A stretch of 64,000 nucleotides of DNA, taken from Lycium barbarum (taxonomy: Eukaryota; Streptophyta; Magnoliopsida; Solanales; Solanaceae). The stretch's first letter is position 1. Every line of letters begins with the position of its first letter. Of the stretch, positions 11,272 through 23,545 are shown in pieces. Below the pieces are notes generated by a model, which was given only the letters and a program-made list of their open reading frames with translations, had not been told where the DNA came from and did no database searches. The position numbers and the translations under genes were made by a program. The stretch is taken from NCBI RefSeq assembly GCF_019175385.1, contig NC_083340.1:9808336-9872335 (forward strand), written 5' to 3'.

Positions 11272-14200
11272 GTTCAAAACACGATTAATATAACATTGTA
11301 GTTTGTGTTCCGTATCTAAAACTTCATTAAATTAATGCTTGCTACGAATACAAAATCAGCAAATTTATTAATATTTTTTAAAGAGAAGACTTGTATTTTC
11401 CTCTCTTTGAGATAAAACAATAGCAATATTTAAGCATCAGTTGATACTTTTAATTTTAATTCGATTAATTTAAAGGTGTAAAATACTTATTATTTTTTAT
11501 CAAATTTTGATTTGGATAATTCTAATTCAAATTATTAAATTAATTTTACATGTTTAAAATGAAACAAAGTAGAAATTGATTTTCTATTTAAATGAAGAAA
11601 TACTATTTTTTAATTTTTGATAAATATTCTCGGTTTAGCTCATTTTACTTGTCATGTTGCCTTTTGCATGGTTTTTTAAGAAAACGTCGATTAGAATTAT
11701 AATTTGACTAATTTACCTTATTCATTATTTGATCTCCATTTGATATATTTTTTTACGACATTAATATCTTTTCACATTTATTAGAGTAAGAATAAAAATA
11801 AAAAAGTAATTAAATTCTATCTTATTTTAAAATATAAATATTTTAAGTATATTTATTTTAGTAAACATAACAAATAAATTACATGGCGGAATAGCAAATA
11901 CAACAGTTTAATATCTAGATTAGATCTCAGGCTAACATAAAAAAAGAAAGAAAATTGTATGGTTTGACTACTTAACCTTTTGAAGAAAAACAATTTCATT
12001 TGCTCCCACTAATGGATTGATACGCACATGGCAATGAATCCATCATTATTGACTTAATGAGATACTTTGGAAATACATAAATATTGTTTGATTTTTTAAT
12101 ATGGGGTGCACTTTTTTTTTTTTGGACACTAATAATTTGCACTATTTTTATGCATATATATATATATATATATGCTATGTTCAAAACACGATTAATATAA
12201 CATTATAGTTTGTACTCCGTATCTAAAACTTTATTATATTAGTGTTTACTACGAATACAAAGTCTGCAATTTTTTTTGACATTTTTTTTTTAATATGGGG
12301 TTAACTTCTTTTTTTTTTATATATATTGCTTGATTTTGTTAATATGGGGTCCACTTTTTTTTATCGTGAGTTTGGAGATGGTGGGTTTCACCTTTTTTTT
12401 TAATATTGCTTGATGTTGTTTAGTATGGGGTGCACTTTTTTTTTTTTTGGACATTATTATTTTGCACTATTTTTATGCATATAATATATATACATATACA
12501 ATGTTTAAAACACGATTAATATAACATTGTAGTTTGTGCTCCGTATCTAAAAATTTATTATATTAGTGTTTGCTACGAATACAAAGTCTGCACTTTTTTT
12601 TTTAATATGGGGTTCATTTTTTTTTTTTTTTGATATTGCTTGATTTTGTTAATTCATTGCATGTTTTTTTTTACATTGTTTATTTTTTTAATATGGGATT
12701 CACTTTTTTTATATTGCTTGATTTTGTTAATATAGGGTTCACTTTTTTTTTCCCCGTGAGTTTGGAGATGGTGAGTTCCACTTTTTTTTTTTTTTTTAAT
12801 ATTGGTTGGTTGGTGTTTAATATGGGGACCACACTTTTTTTCTATATTGCTTAGTGTTATTTAGTATGGGGCCCACCCTTTTGAACATTATTAGTTTGCG
12901 CTATTTTTATGCATATAATATATATATATATATGTATTATGTTCAAAACACGATTAATATAACATTGTAATTTGTGCTCCGTATCTAAAACTTTATTATA
13001 TTAGTGTTTGCTACGAATACAAAGTTTCCACTTTTTTTTTTTTTTTGACATTGTTTGTTTTTTTAATATGGGATTCACTTTTTATTTTTATTTTTATATT
13101 GCTTGATTTTGTCAATATGGGATACTATGTTCAAAACACGATTAATATAACATTGTAGTTTGTGCTCCGTATCTAAAACTTTATTATATTAGTGTTTGCT
13201 ACGAATACAAAGTCAACACGTTTTTTTTTTGACATTGTTTGTTTTTTTAATATGGGATTCACTTTTTTTTATATTGCTTGATTTTGTTAATATGAGGTCC
13301 ATTTTTTTTTCCCGTGAGTTTAAAGATGGTGGGTTCCACTTTTTTTACTTTTTTTTTTTTTTTAATATTGGTTGGTTGATGTTTAATATGGGGACCACAC
13401 TTTTTTTTAATGCTTAACGGACGACGTTCCATTGTCCAAAACTCACTCTTCTATATAGTGATTTTGTTAATATGGGATTCACTTTTTTTTTCCCATGAGT
13501 TTGGCGATGGTGGGTTCCACTTTTTTTACCTTTTTTTTTTTAATATTGGTTGGTTGGTGTTTAATATGGGGACCACACTTTTTTTTATAGTGCTTGGTAT
13601 TGTTTAGTATGGGCTCACCCTTTTGGACATTATTAGTTTGCACTATTTTTATACATATAATATATATATATATAATGTTCAAAACACGATTAATATAACA
13701 TTGTAATTTGTGCTCCGTATCTAAAACTTTATTATATTAGTGTTTGCTACGAATACAAAGTCTCCACTTTTTTTTTTGACATTGTTTGTTTTTTTAATAT
13801 GGGATTCACTTTTTTTTTTATATTGCTTGATTTTGTCAATATGGGATACTATGTTCAAAACACGATTAATATAACATTATAGTTTGTGCTCCGTATCTAA
13901 AACTTTATTATATTAGTGTTTACTACGAATACAAAGTCTGCACATTTTTTTGACATTGTTTATGTTTTTAATATGGGATTTACTTTTTTTTTTATATTGC
14001 TTGATTTTGTTAATATGGGATCCACTTTTTTTCCCCGTGAGTTTAGAGATGGTGGGTTTCACTTTTTTTTTTAATATTGGTTGGTTGGTGTTTAATATGA
14101 GGATCACACTTTTTTTTTTAAAATATTGGCTAATGTTTAGTTGGGCCCACACCTTTTTTTTTATGGAAAACGGACGACGAAACTGGGTGCAAACCATGCT
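11270..14200. repeat. Irregular tandem array with an ~85-bp conserved core
   Basis: The core starting ttcaaaacacgattaat and ending near 'cgaatacaaagtc' occurs at 11273, 12180, 12504, 12942, 13130, 13678 and 13854. Spacing is uneven (about 907, 324, 438, 188, 548 and 176). The spacers are homopolymer T tracts alternating with 'aatatgggattcac', 'gcttgattttgtt' and 'ggagatggtgggttccac'. Apparent open frames here are by-products of T tracts, not genes. Confidence 0.9.
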
Positions 14201-14489
14201 TCTTAATAGTAGTAAAGTAATATAGATAATTAATTAAATAAATAACTCTTATATAATAGCACGGAGTACTCATGAACCAAGAGAAAATAAATAACAAACT
14301 CTTCTGTTCATACTAAATATAATTTCTTAATTATTGATTTTTTGTACTTAATCGATGTATTAGTGAGAATGATCTATTCAGTAATAAGGTATAGTCTCTA
14401 TCCCTTGATATTCAGCATGTTATGTATTTAATATCACATGATGACTAGCATATTTAAGAACTTTACACATTGGAAGATAAAAGTTCAAT

Positions 14490-15770
14490 TGACTGTTGGT
14501 TAGGTTATGGATTTTGTGTCATTATTTTAGATTAAATTAAAGTGTAACAAAAACAATTTTACTAGATAATTTTTCTTAATATTTTATGATAAAAGAAGAT
14601 AGTAAACTTGAGTTATATGAGAAGAACTTGAACTTTGAGGATGCTTTCCTTAGTACTTGGTAAGTTAAAAATATTACAGTAGCAATAACATCATTTTGGA
14701 ATCTTAAAAAAATATTTACAATTAAAATTTAATCAGCATAGTTAATCAAAAATTTCAATGCTAAAAGGAAAGTGATACAATAATAGAGCTCATCCAATGC
14801 CATTTTCTTTATTTTCTTTTCACTTTTGCCATCCATTTTTACTGTTTCACTCGGTCCATTACTTCTATTCTTATTTTGCTTTTTGATTCAACTTTGATTA
14901 AGAAAGTAACAATTTTTTTTTTCTTTTTCAAATTCTTTGTTGTTTGTAAATTCAATGTGGCTCTATATTTTCTGAAAATACATGTTGGATTGCATACTTC
15001 ATTTGATTGTGAAGTTTTTAGATGAAATGATTTACTTGCTATTCAAATTTGAGTGTGATTGCTTATGTTGGTTTCATGTCCTTTTAGTGATTTTAAAAAG
15101 TATTGTATTTTGCAGGAATAGACTCAACATGTATAGTGATGAGGATATATATGTTTGTGTATGTGTGTTAGACTAAAGTTTATTACCTTTAGATATAAAC
15201 ATTTTCATCAGATTAACTTTCTAATTTCTTATCAGAAATTTCTCTTATAATGAAATGTAAGGGCCATTAAGTTATCCTTCAGAGAGTAGTCTTAACAAAA
15301 CAAATCCTTGCAAGTATACATGTTTTCAAGTGTCAGCTTCAGAATTGTGTAAAACTAAATGGTTGAATTTGTATTAGGTTAGGTTGTGGGATTTGTCTCA
15401 TCATTTTAGATTAAATTAAAGTGTAACAAACAATTTTACCAAATATTTTTTCTTAATATTTTATGATAAAATAAGATAGTGAACTTGAGTTATATAAGAA
15501 CTTGAACTTTGACGATGCTTTCCTTAGTGATTGGTAAGTCAAAAATATTACACTAGAAATAAAAGTCTTTTGGAGGCTAAAAAAGAAATTAAAATCAAAA
15601 TAATAGAGATAATCCAATGTCATTTTCTTTATCTTCTTTTCGCTTTTGCCATTCAATTTTCACTGTTTTGCTCAGTCCATTACTTCTATTCTTAGTTTTT
15701 TTATTCAACTTTGTATAATAAATAACATGTGATATTTATTTATTCAAATTCTTTAATTTTTGCAATTTCA
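14490..15770. repeat. Direct repeat pair in the outer Helitron 3' part
   Basis: About 14495-14900 and about 15365-15740 are diverged direct copies sharing 'ttagattaaattaaagtg', 'cttaatattttatgataaaa' and 'gatgctttccttagt'. No gene was seen in either copy or between them. Confidence 0.8.
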
Positions 15771-15811
15771 TTTTTAATATCATCCGCGCATCGCGCTGGT
15801 ACGTACACTAG

Positions 15812-16312
15812 TTAATAACTAAAACCAAGTTTTCTGTCTGTTGATGCATGTCAATATGTCATGAACATAGAAATAATCATTTTGTTCTTTTCACATAAAG
15901 ATTTTTGTTTTGTTTATCTTGAAAATGGCTATTTTATTTATTCGCTCCTCCACGTGCCCACTTCCTGCAAAGCTAATTAAAATATTAGTCAAAGTGAACT
16001 GATATCCAATATTTTTAAAGGCTATTAGCAGTGCAATCTACATAGTGTTTGTTAAATTAAAGGGTTCAATATTGTGTATGATTTTCTAGACAGGTTCCTA
16101 ATTTATGAGTTTAATCCCTGCATAAAAGTAACCATCTTAAATTCTAATGACTATATATCAATGATTCAAGGGATTTGTCAAATTGAGTTAAATACGTATC
16201 AATTATTGATATTGGAATCTCTTATACGACATAGAAAGATATCCTGAATTGATATGGATTATTATTCTTAATGAGCAAATGATAATTCTTTGAATAAATG
16301 TAACATGGTGTA
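15812..16312. repeat. Segmental repeat, copy 2, right part
   Basis: It resumes with ttaataactaaaacca immediately after the Helitron CTAG and matches 1299-1762 up to 'gaataaatgtaacatgg', after which the copies diverge. A 35-base block near 15832-15865 is absent from copy 1. Confidence 0.85.
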
Positions 16313-17191
16313 TTTTGATGATGACCGAGATTTATGCATTTCAAATGAATATGTAAGATCTGTTTTCCAATTGCCTAAAAGATTGTATCCATTTATGCAA
16401 TCTCCTTGAGGCGTGACACTTCAGTCTTCACACATCCAATATCACGAAAAAAAGAAAAAAACTATAAAAGAGGGTACATTTCAATTCTCGATTTTAGTAT
16501 CAGGCAAAATTTCAAAACTAAATGTTATATTATGTATTACCACATGTCAATATTATTCTACTGGCATTAATAGGTGGCATAGGGGGAAGAAGCAGTATAC
16601 CTAGAATCAACAGAGTCGAAAATGTGTTTTAAATTAGCCCTTTATTTATCGGGCTTGAGACTAAAAGAATGGTTGAGACGAAAAACATTCATCTGGTTTG
16701 TCCTTCTGATATCCCTGTAACATTCAAAGGCTATTGAAGTAACAAATTCAACACAAGAAATTTAAATATGCGTCTTAAATCTATTTACCATTTAGTAATC
16801 AGATCATTCTTATCTTACTTTCTTTGGTTTGCAATCATTCTCGTTCATCGACTCTGTTTTAGTAAAGTCTTACCATATTATCTAACTTTTTAAAGTTCTA
16901 GTTGGATTACTCTTTCTGTCAATTAAGCCCTCTTAACATGCTAGGGGCACACTTGCTACCCAAGAGAAGAACCACCTTCCCCTTTTATGCACTGACAGTG
17001 TAAAAGAAATTTGACAGAAGAGTAACGAAGGTAACATTATTGCTAACAATACTATCTAATATTAGTTATCATTTGCAAGAGTTGAATATTACATTCAGAG
17101 TCCACGAGATAACATAAAGCTTACAATCAAAGCCATGTTATATTCCAATAAGGTTGTACATTGTGGAATCATTAACTATCAAACAACCAAA
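16313..17191. other. Intergenic DNA and 3' flank of the thioesterase gene
   Basis: No coding exon is supported. The stretch nearest 17191 is expected to hold the 3' UTR of the minus-strand thioesterase gene. Its exact end cannot be placed. Confidence 0.5.
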
Positions 17192-20100
17192 TCAAGGGTC
17201 AATCGACGGTTCATCTATGGTCAAGCCAAGTAGTTCTGCGAAGAAGCTCTTGACAGGTGCAGGCCACTTATAAGATGAGGAGCCTTCAAAAGTAAAAACA
17301 CTTGATGCATCATCGTCTTGCAAATCATGCAATGCCACGTGTTCAACGTTTACAGAGCTCCCATCTGTTGATGCATTCTCCGCCAAGTATGGAACAACAT
17401 GCTTTCTCATATCACTAGAAGAAATTTGAAGGTGATTCCCAGCTACTTTGACATATTTCACCTTCCCAGCATCGTCCAGGGTTTTCAAACCAATCCAATC
17501 CTCGGTATAGAGCTGAGTCTGCCCCAACAAAAGGCAAAATCTCACTTGGTTAAACTTGAAGAGCAAAACTAGAGAGAGAGAAACTTCCTTTTCAAATGTT
17601 GTCTAACTTAGCTTTCGTGGATCTCAAACGGGACTAACTATGAAGATCATGCAATGAAGCAAAACGTTATGATGGAATTAGGCAAGAAAGAACAGGGTGC
17701 AGGATGGAAATCATGCATTTTTGTCGAAGAAAAATGTTATATGTACAAATGCAATGCACGGATTTGAGTTCTTCTTGCTTATCATACATATGTAAAGAAA
17801 TATTGAGAGGAAATGCCTTGTTTGCTGTTATGGTAGTAAAAGGTATATAGCTTGAACAATTCTCTTAACCAGATTTGGCATACCTCCTGTGGTGGCAAAA
17901 TAGGTTCAAAGGCCCCATCTGGATAATATCCAAACCAAGCAGTCTCCTTTGGTATCAAAACAGTATCATGTTCAAACTGTGAATAAGAAAGAAAAAGAAC
18001 ACAGGAAAGAAGAGTGTGATATTTCTGTAACTGCTGCAAATTGAGGACATTTGACACGAACTGAAACAAAATTAAATGCAATGGCAGGACTGACAAACCA
18101 TGATAAGGACAAGGTTCTCCAAGCTGCTGAACCGTTTCTTATAGGTGGAATTTCTATGACTAGGGATTTCATTGTTAAGCTTTGGGAGAAACCGGCAGCT
18201 TTTCATGTACCCAGCAATATTCTGTGAAGAGATGGATACATGTTAAGCTTACAAACCTGAAAAACTGGTAAATAAATTTTTGCCCCACCTCCCCCTCCTG
18301 GGCAAAACAGCTCCTCCAGGAGAAAACAATTCAACTACCAAACGAAGGAAAAGCAAATTAATTTACTTTTTAGATATCATAGCTTTCAACACATGGAATT
18401 TAAATTGTTCATGGAACTCACAGCCATAACCTTCTTTTAGCATTTATTTCAACATCCAACTGCACTATGAAATGAAATTGAAACTACAAAGTTAAAAAAA
18501 GGATCTAAAATTCCTTCCCCTTGTTTTTGCTTCATCCACAATCCACCTAAAGTCCCAAAATGCAGCAGCCGCCAGCTGACTCTCCCTCCTTAATTACTTC
18601 GATTACCATATTACCAACCCTTGCTACTAAAAAAAACGACACCAGTACATGTGCATAGAGATAGTTAAAAGCAACAATACACACAGTAATCCTCTCCACT
18701 CCATCTGTATCGATCACGACGTTTCAATCAAATACTCAGAGCACAACCGAGATAATATAAAATGCAGAGGAATCGTATTAACCATTTTCTTCTGATAAAA
18801 GCACATACAATTATCCTACCTTCCCTATATCCACTCAAACCACAACTGATGCAGTCCACTCCTCTCTATCCTTTAATGAACTTACATGCAACCAATCGTT
18901 TTTCTTCAAACAATAAGCGGTGGTATAAAATAGAAACACAGAGACAAGACATCTTGAACAAATAGGATGAGCATTATGAATTTTGAAGCGCTGAGCTCTG
19001 TGGCTTATCAAAGTTGTAATTGTTTTAGTTCCACAAGACTTTATGCCCATTTGAAATTTGATTTTACATAGTCCACTCCCATCAATATGCGGAGAAGAAG
19101 CAAAGTTACGAAATTGATTTTACAGTCCTTTCTCACCAACATGCACAGAAGAAGCTAAGTTGTGAAGCCACTAAAAATTGTCATAGGATTATTTGCTCAG
19201 CACCTTATGACATTAAGTAATCGGGAATACAGTAATAATGCCACTTACATTTGGAAGCTTGAGATACCCACTAGGAGCCAAGTGAGCCTGCAATTTAAAT
19301 ATTATCATTCCAAGGAAGCATACCAAACATCCCTTGATAAATAGACAAAATCAGAACTTCAAAATTACCTGGACGAATGCGGAGTATATCTCCGACTTGA
19401 TCAGATTATCAGCAATAATGCAAAAAATCCCAGACTGCAAAATGACTATGAGATCAAGAACAATACAAAAAATATCAAGGGGAATTTACATGATTCGGCG
19501 ATAAAAAAACCTATAAACCAACCTCGTCACCCCCTGCTAAGGCAAAAGGTGGGAAGCTAAAAAAAAACTAGAACAGTGCCTAGTATGCTTCTATTAACCT
19601 TTCCCAAAGGAAGAAGGAAGAGGTCCTCATGAAAGAAGAGTGCTGGCCAGCAACAGTAAGAAGATAACCTTACACAATTGTCTGATCCAGCAGCCAAAAA
19701 CTACCAGATAAACTTGTCATATTTAAGAATAAAAAGCAAATGATGGCATAAAACTATACAAACACTTACACCACAGAGAGGAACTGAAGCAGTGCCAGCA
19801 TGAGGTCCTCCTAAGGAAATTAAATTCTTAACCTGTCATGGAAGCAGGCACAAATATTTATTATTGAGATTTCTCAAGTACAGCAAACATAAAGCCTAGA
19901 CAGATGACAACAGTAACATGTGGAATCAATAATCAATAATATAAAGAAAAGCCATGTGAAACACTAAGAAATTCAATAAGTCTCCCTTGGACTTCTCCTT
20001 TTTCCTTCTTTGGAAATCCTAAATCCAAAACTTCCCCACTCGACATAAATCTCCAGTGAGAATGCAGATTAAAGGTCGGGAAGCTACATGTTTGACCCCC

Positions 20101-23100
20101 TCAGCCCTTTAGGGAGTCAGGACAATATATCAATTTGTTCCACCAACTGCAATAAACAGGTAGATAAAGAGTACTAGTGTTCCTCGCCGTCTTTTTTCTT
20201 TTTCTTCGTTTTTCATTTGCATATCCCATCACACAAGTAAGGAGACTTTTCTTAACTTCAACAACAAGTAGAGGTGTGTTATAGACTAATAGGAGAGCCC
20301 AACCCAAAAGACTAACCTAGTTAGGTGGGAGCCCATTAGTATTTCTCTTTTGAATCAACGAGGGACAATTGGCACACAACAAATTGAAGAGATGACTAGC
20401 TACTGGCATATTAAGTATCGAAAGAAAGACCGGATCATATTTCAGATTCTGATATGTACTGGACTTTCTCCAAAAGCACAAACACAAAAAGAAATTCGTC
20501 CATTGAGAATTATTTCCAGCAGTGATAGTTGGCAGTAAATTCAGAATGACTTGTAATGATGGTGGAGAGCATTGAAGTGCTACCTACGCTGTTGTTTTAG
20601 AGGAGGAGGACAAGGTGAAGACGTGTTCTGAATGTGTGGACAATCTACCAAAAAACCTTGCTAGGATTGAGAAATAAGAACAGGAACTGGGAAACTAAGA
20701 TTCCATAGAGCATTGAGCCTAAGATTCTTTGTTTTTTTTATATGAAAGTGGTGTTCGCGCCAGTTTTAGCGCACCTCAACTATTCCACCGGGTACTTGCT
20801 ACCTCCCACCAGCACATGCTTTCAAACAGAGCCCCACAGTTTTTCTAACTTAAATATTCCACCGTCCTAATATGAGTAATGAACTTAATGCAAAGATATA
20901 ATTCCATGGAGTCATAAGCTGATTTATAATCATACAGCGGCTAACAGATAACACACGGAGGTACACATCCACATATGTAGCAAGAGCTAGGTTGAAACGA
21001 ATAGAATAAGAAAGATCTGACTTTGACTTTAAGAAGCAAATAAAATCGGAACTCATCTTTATTGGATGCATATCAATTGGAATTACATGCAAAATGCCAA
21101 AAGCCTGGTTTAAGCTTTTTTATACCTGTGGTCCTCCCTCACAATATTCCACAACAGCTCGGCCTATTAGGTTACCCTGTATCATAAGCAGATAAGTAGT
21201 GAATATGCAGTCCATGCATCCATAAACCAATTGAATCCAAAATATTACACCATATAATAAGCATTTGCATTCCAGGTGAACAATATTGTTATGATATCAT
21301 GTGTCTGGCATGGTCTCACCTACAAATTATATGGATTAAATAAATCCAAGTGAGATCAGTTAAGGATGATTTTGATTATTCTCTCTTAAAACATTTGATC
21401 AAATAGAGTTCTCCTCGAAAATTTTCTGTTTGGGGCCTGACCCCCTTAATTTACTTTTAGTAGAGCTAAAAAGTGTAAAAATATAGAGCTACTAACCTTC
21501 TAATTGACATACAAATAAGGTACTAAATGATGGAAAGATACACGCATGAAATTAGTGTACAAATTTACAAGATCTAGTTTCTTTAACTAACCTGTGAGAG
21601 ACCAACTATGTTGTAACCATCTTTGAGTTCTGTCATTTCCTTAACCTGTACCCGCAAGTTTGTTTTTGTCAGTGATTAGAACAAATAAAAGAGATTAGCC
21701 ACCCAAAAAAAAAAATCATTGACAGAGCTCCACTACCTTGCTACACACGACATCAGCCTGCACATGAAAAAGAACAGATCAGAACTCGGTTCTGAAAAAA
21801 TTTTTATTTGTTTTTTTGTTTTTTGTTTTTTGGAGAATGGTAACATCTCTGAAAGTTTCTTTGCCCAACACAACTAGTAGCATGTACTCCCTCCGTTCAC
21901 TTTTACTTGTCCACTTTTGACCTTTCATGTTGTTTAAGAAATAATAAATGAAGTGTGTATTTTACCATGATGCCCATATTAATGGGTATATAATGGTATT
22001 GGTTTTGGAAAATGATTTGGAATGAGTAATTAATGTTAAGGGTAAAACAGGAAAAAAGAATTTGTCTAATCTTGATATGTGAAAAATGACAAGTAAAAAT
22101 GAAAATCTATTTTAGGAATAGTGGACAAGTAAAAGTGAATGGAGGGAGTAGATTTTAATGGGTGTCATTACCTGATCCTGTAAAGTCATAAACCAGGAGT
22201 CCCATGATCCATTTCCAATTTCCCTATGAGAGGAGAGGTCAAAGATAGACCAAAATACAGAATAAGATACGTTACATAACCACGCAACAGAAATTAAGGA
22301 GAGTTATGTGGAGACAAAACATAGGTGATTTTGTAGGACTTGGTCCATAAAACAGAATCATATCAAGACTGTCCATAGAAACAGAATGGATTCAGCAAGA
22401 TTCAAAATGCAAATCGTGACAGGTGACATAATACCTGCTTATCAAACCTATCTCAACTATGACTTCAAGGTCAAACAAAACAAATCCTACAAATAATCTT
22501 GAAGACAATACATGCAAAATAGAGATAGCAGAAGTCCTTTTATCTTTTCCTTTTTCTTTTGGTGGGCGGAGGGCGCGGGAGAGGGCTTGGGATGCCTTTC
22601 AGGAAACTTTCTAATCAATTTCTGATTATCATGTAGCTTTGATCATACTCAATCTTTTTCAATAAGTGATAGTCAATTATTCAGCTGAGCACAATTTCAG
22701 AACAGCCACTATCCAGAAGTAATTCCAACTTTGATATGAAGCATAAACTCTTCTGTTTAAGAATAATGGCTAGCTAAAAGTGATGAATGTTAGTCTATTA
22801 CAACCTATCTAATGACACAACTAATGATAAATAGAGTGCTCATTGAACAAATTACCCTCGGTTCATTGTATAAGTTGCTTCCTTTTGCAAGTAGCTTTTC
22901 AAGAAGCTTATTCAAATCAGAAGAATATAATCATTATCAAATGCTTCAGTTATATCAAACGAACACAAATACAACTCACTAAAGCCGTACCAGCAGTACT
23001 ATTAATTCAAGATATGGTTGTCACTATACAACAAACAATTATTATTCTATACAAGCTTTCACAACAAAATTAAATTTGATTCAACTAATAAAATTCACAT

Positions 23101-23545
23101 TTTGACGTTACACTTTCTCTATGAAACTTGCAATAATTATTCTCCTATTTTCCTCAACTATTTGCATACAGATACAGTGGTAGCAGAAGTGTTCTACACG
23201 CCAACTAAAATTATGTCAAATGGTCATATATTAAGTAGAGCCACTAAACCAATTTTCAAGAAAGATTAAGAAAGAAAGAATTACAAGCAATATCCTTCAG
23301 ATTTGGACCATTGACTAAGCTCCTCTGTGAAACGTTTGACTCCATGGTGAGAACACTGATCTCCAATTCCTATTAATCCAAAACAGATATTAAAATAAAA
23401 TAATATCAACAGTAAAAGAAGTTAAGGAAAAAGAATAATAAATACCATGTAGAACAATAAAGGGGATTGAGGAAGATATAGGAATCCCAATAAGAATCAA
23501 GATTAGGAAGACTAGTGATGAAGATGAAAATACACGATGACCCAT
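17192..23545 (-). CDS. Palmitoyl-protein thioesterase 1 (PPT1-like), 12 exons, 357 aa
   Basis: Removes fatty acyl groups from S-acylated proteins during turnover, in a secreted or vacuolar compartment (family knowledge). Coding exons, 5' to 3': 23446-23545, 23285-23369, 22172-22223, 21737-21757, 21592-21645, 21126-21176, 19770-19832, 19369-19434, 19249-19287, 18099-18221, 17884-17976, 17192-17518. All introns are GT-AG and every junction keeps phase. The start is the first ATG, followed by a hydrophobic signal-peptide-like stretch (residues about 11-27). Family motifs seen: LHGIGDQC (32-39), CLEIGNGSWDSW (61-72), the nucleophile motif GLSQG with Ser103, GGPHAG (130-135), the aspartate in FEHDT (Asp222), and the histidine in GNHLQIS (His278). 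The full catalytic triad is therefore present. Length is normal for plant homologues, and the acidic tail of about 60 residues is plant-specific. Introns hold a Stowaway MITE and a SINE fragment. No lesion was seen. Confidence 0.92.
20735..20832 (-). mobile_element. Au-type SINE fragment in a thioesterase intron
   Basis: Contains 'gtgttcgcgccagttt', 'ccaccgggtacttgctacc' and 'cccaccagcacatgc', matching the same part of the full-length SINE at 51162-51394. The tRNA-like head is missing. Confidence 0.7.
21887..22148. mobile_element. Stowaway MITE in a thioesterase intron
   Basis: The left TIR is CTCCCTCCGTTCACTTTTAC and the right TIR is its near-perfect complement ending GAATGGAGGGAG. TA target duplications are at 21885-21886 and 22149-22150. 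It is 262 bp and has no coding capacity, as usual for Tc1/mariner-derived Stowaway elements. It lies 24 bases before exon 3 on the transcribed strand. Confidence 0.9.

Larger units (their letters stand above)
11128..14226 (-). mobile_element. Helitron on the minus strand carrying a tandem array
   Basis: Read on the minus strand, it starts TCTATATTACTTTAC at 14226. It ends with the hairpin GCCCGTG-loop-CACGGGC (11141-11159) followed by ATAGGCGAT and CTAG (11131-11128). The flanks are a (11127) and t (14227), the A/T target expected for a Helitron. Its 3' hairpin differs from that of the outer element, so it belongs to another family. A 15-bp sequence, aactcttatataata, is found at 11112-11126 and again at 14244-14258. 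Almost the whole body is a repeat array. No protein is encoded. Confidence 0.7.
5566..15811 (+). mobile_element. Outer Helitron (non-autonomous), composite 10.2 kb
   Basis: The 5' end is TCTATATCTA after host A (5565). The 3' end is a GCGC-atc-GCGC hairpin (15786-15796) followed by CTAG (15808-15811) and then host T. Insertion between A and T without target duplication, 5'-TC, a 3' hairpin and a CTRR end are the defining marks of Helitrons. The paralogous repeat copy at 110-117/1307 joins gatatta directly to ttaataac, giving the empty site. No Rep/helicase frame is present. Two other Helitrons are nested inside. Without them the element would be about 3.3 kb. Confidence 0.8.

Noticed and set aside
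11270..14200. Repeated core with spacers, superficially like a CRISPR array
   Set aside because: Spacing is irregular, the spacers are themselves repeats, and the DNA is a plant Helitron. CRISPR is not expected.
12630..14225. Several overlapping open frames rich in Phe, Leu and Lys
   Set aside because: They are translations of poly-T or poly-A tracts in the Helitron tandem array and repeat with the array unit, so they are not genes.
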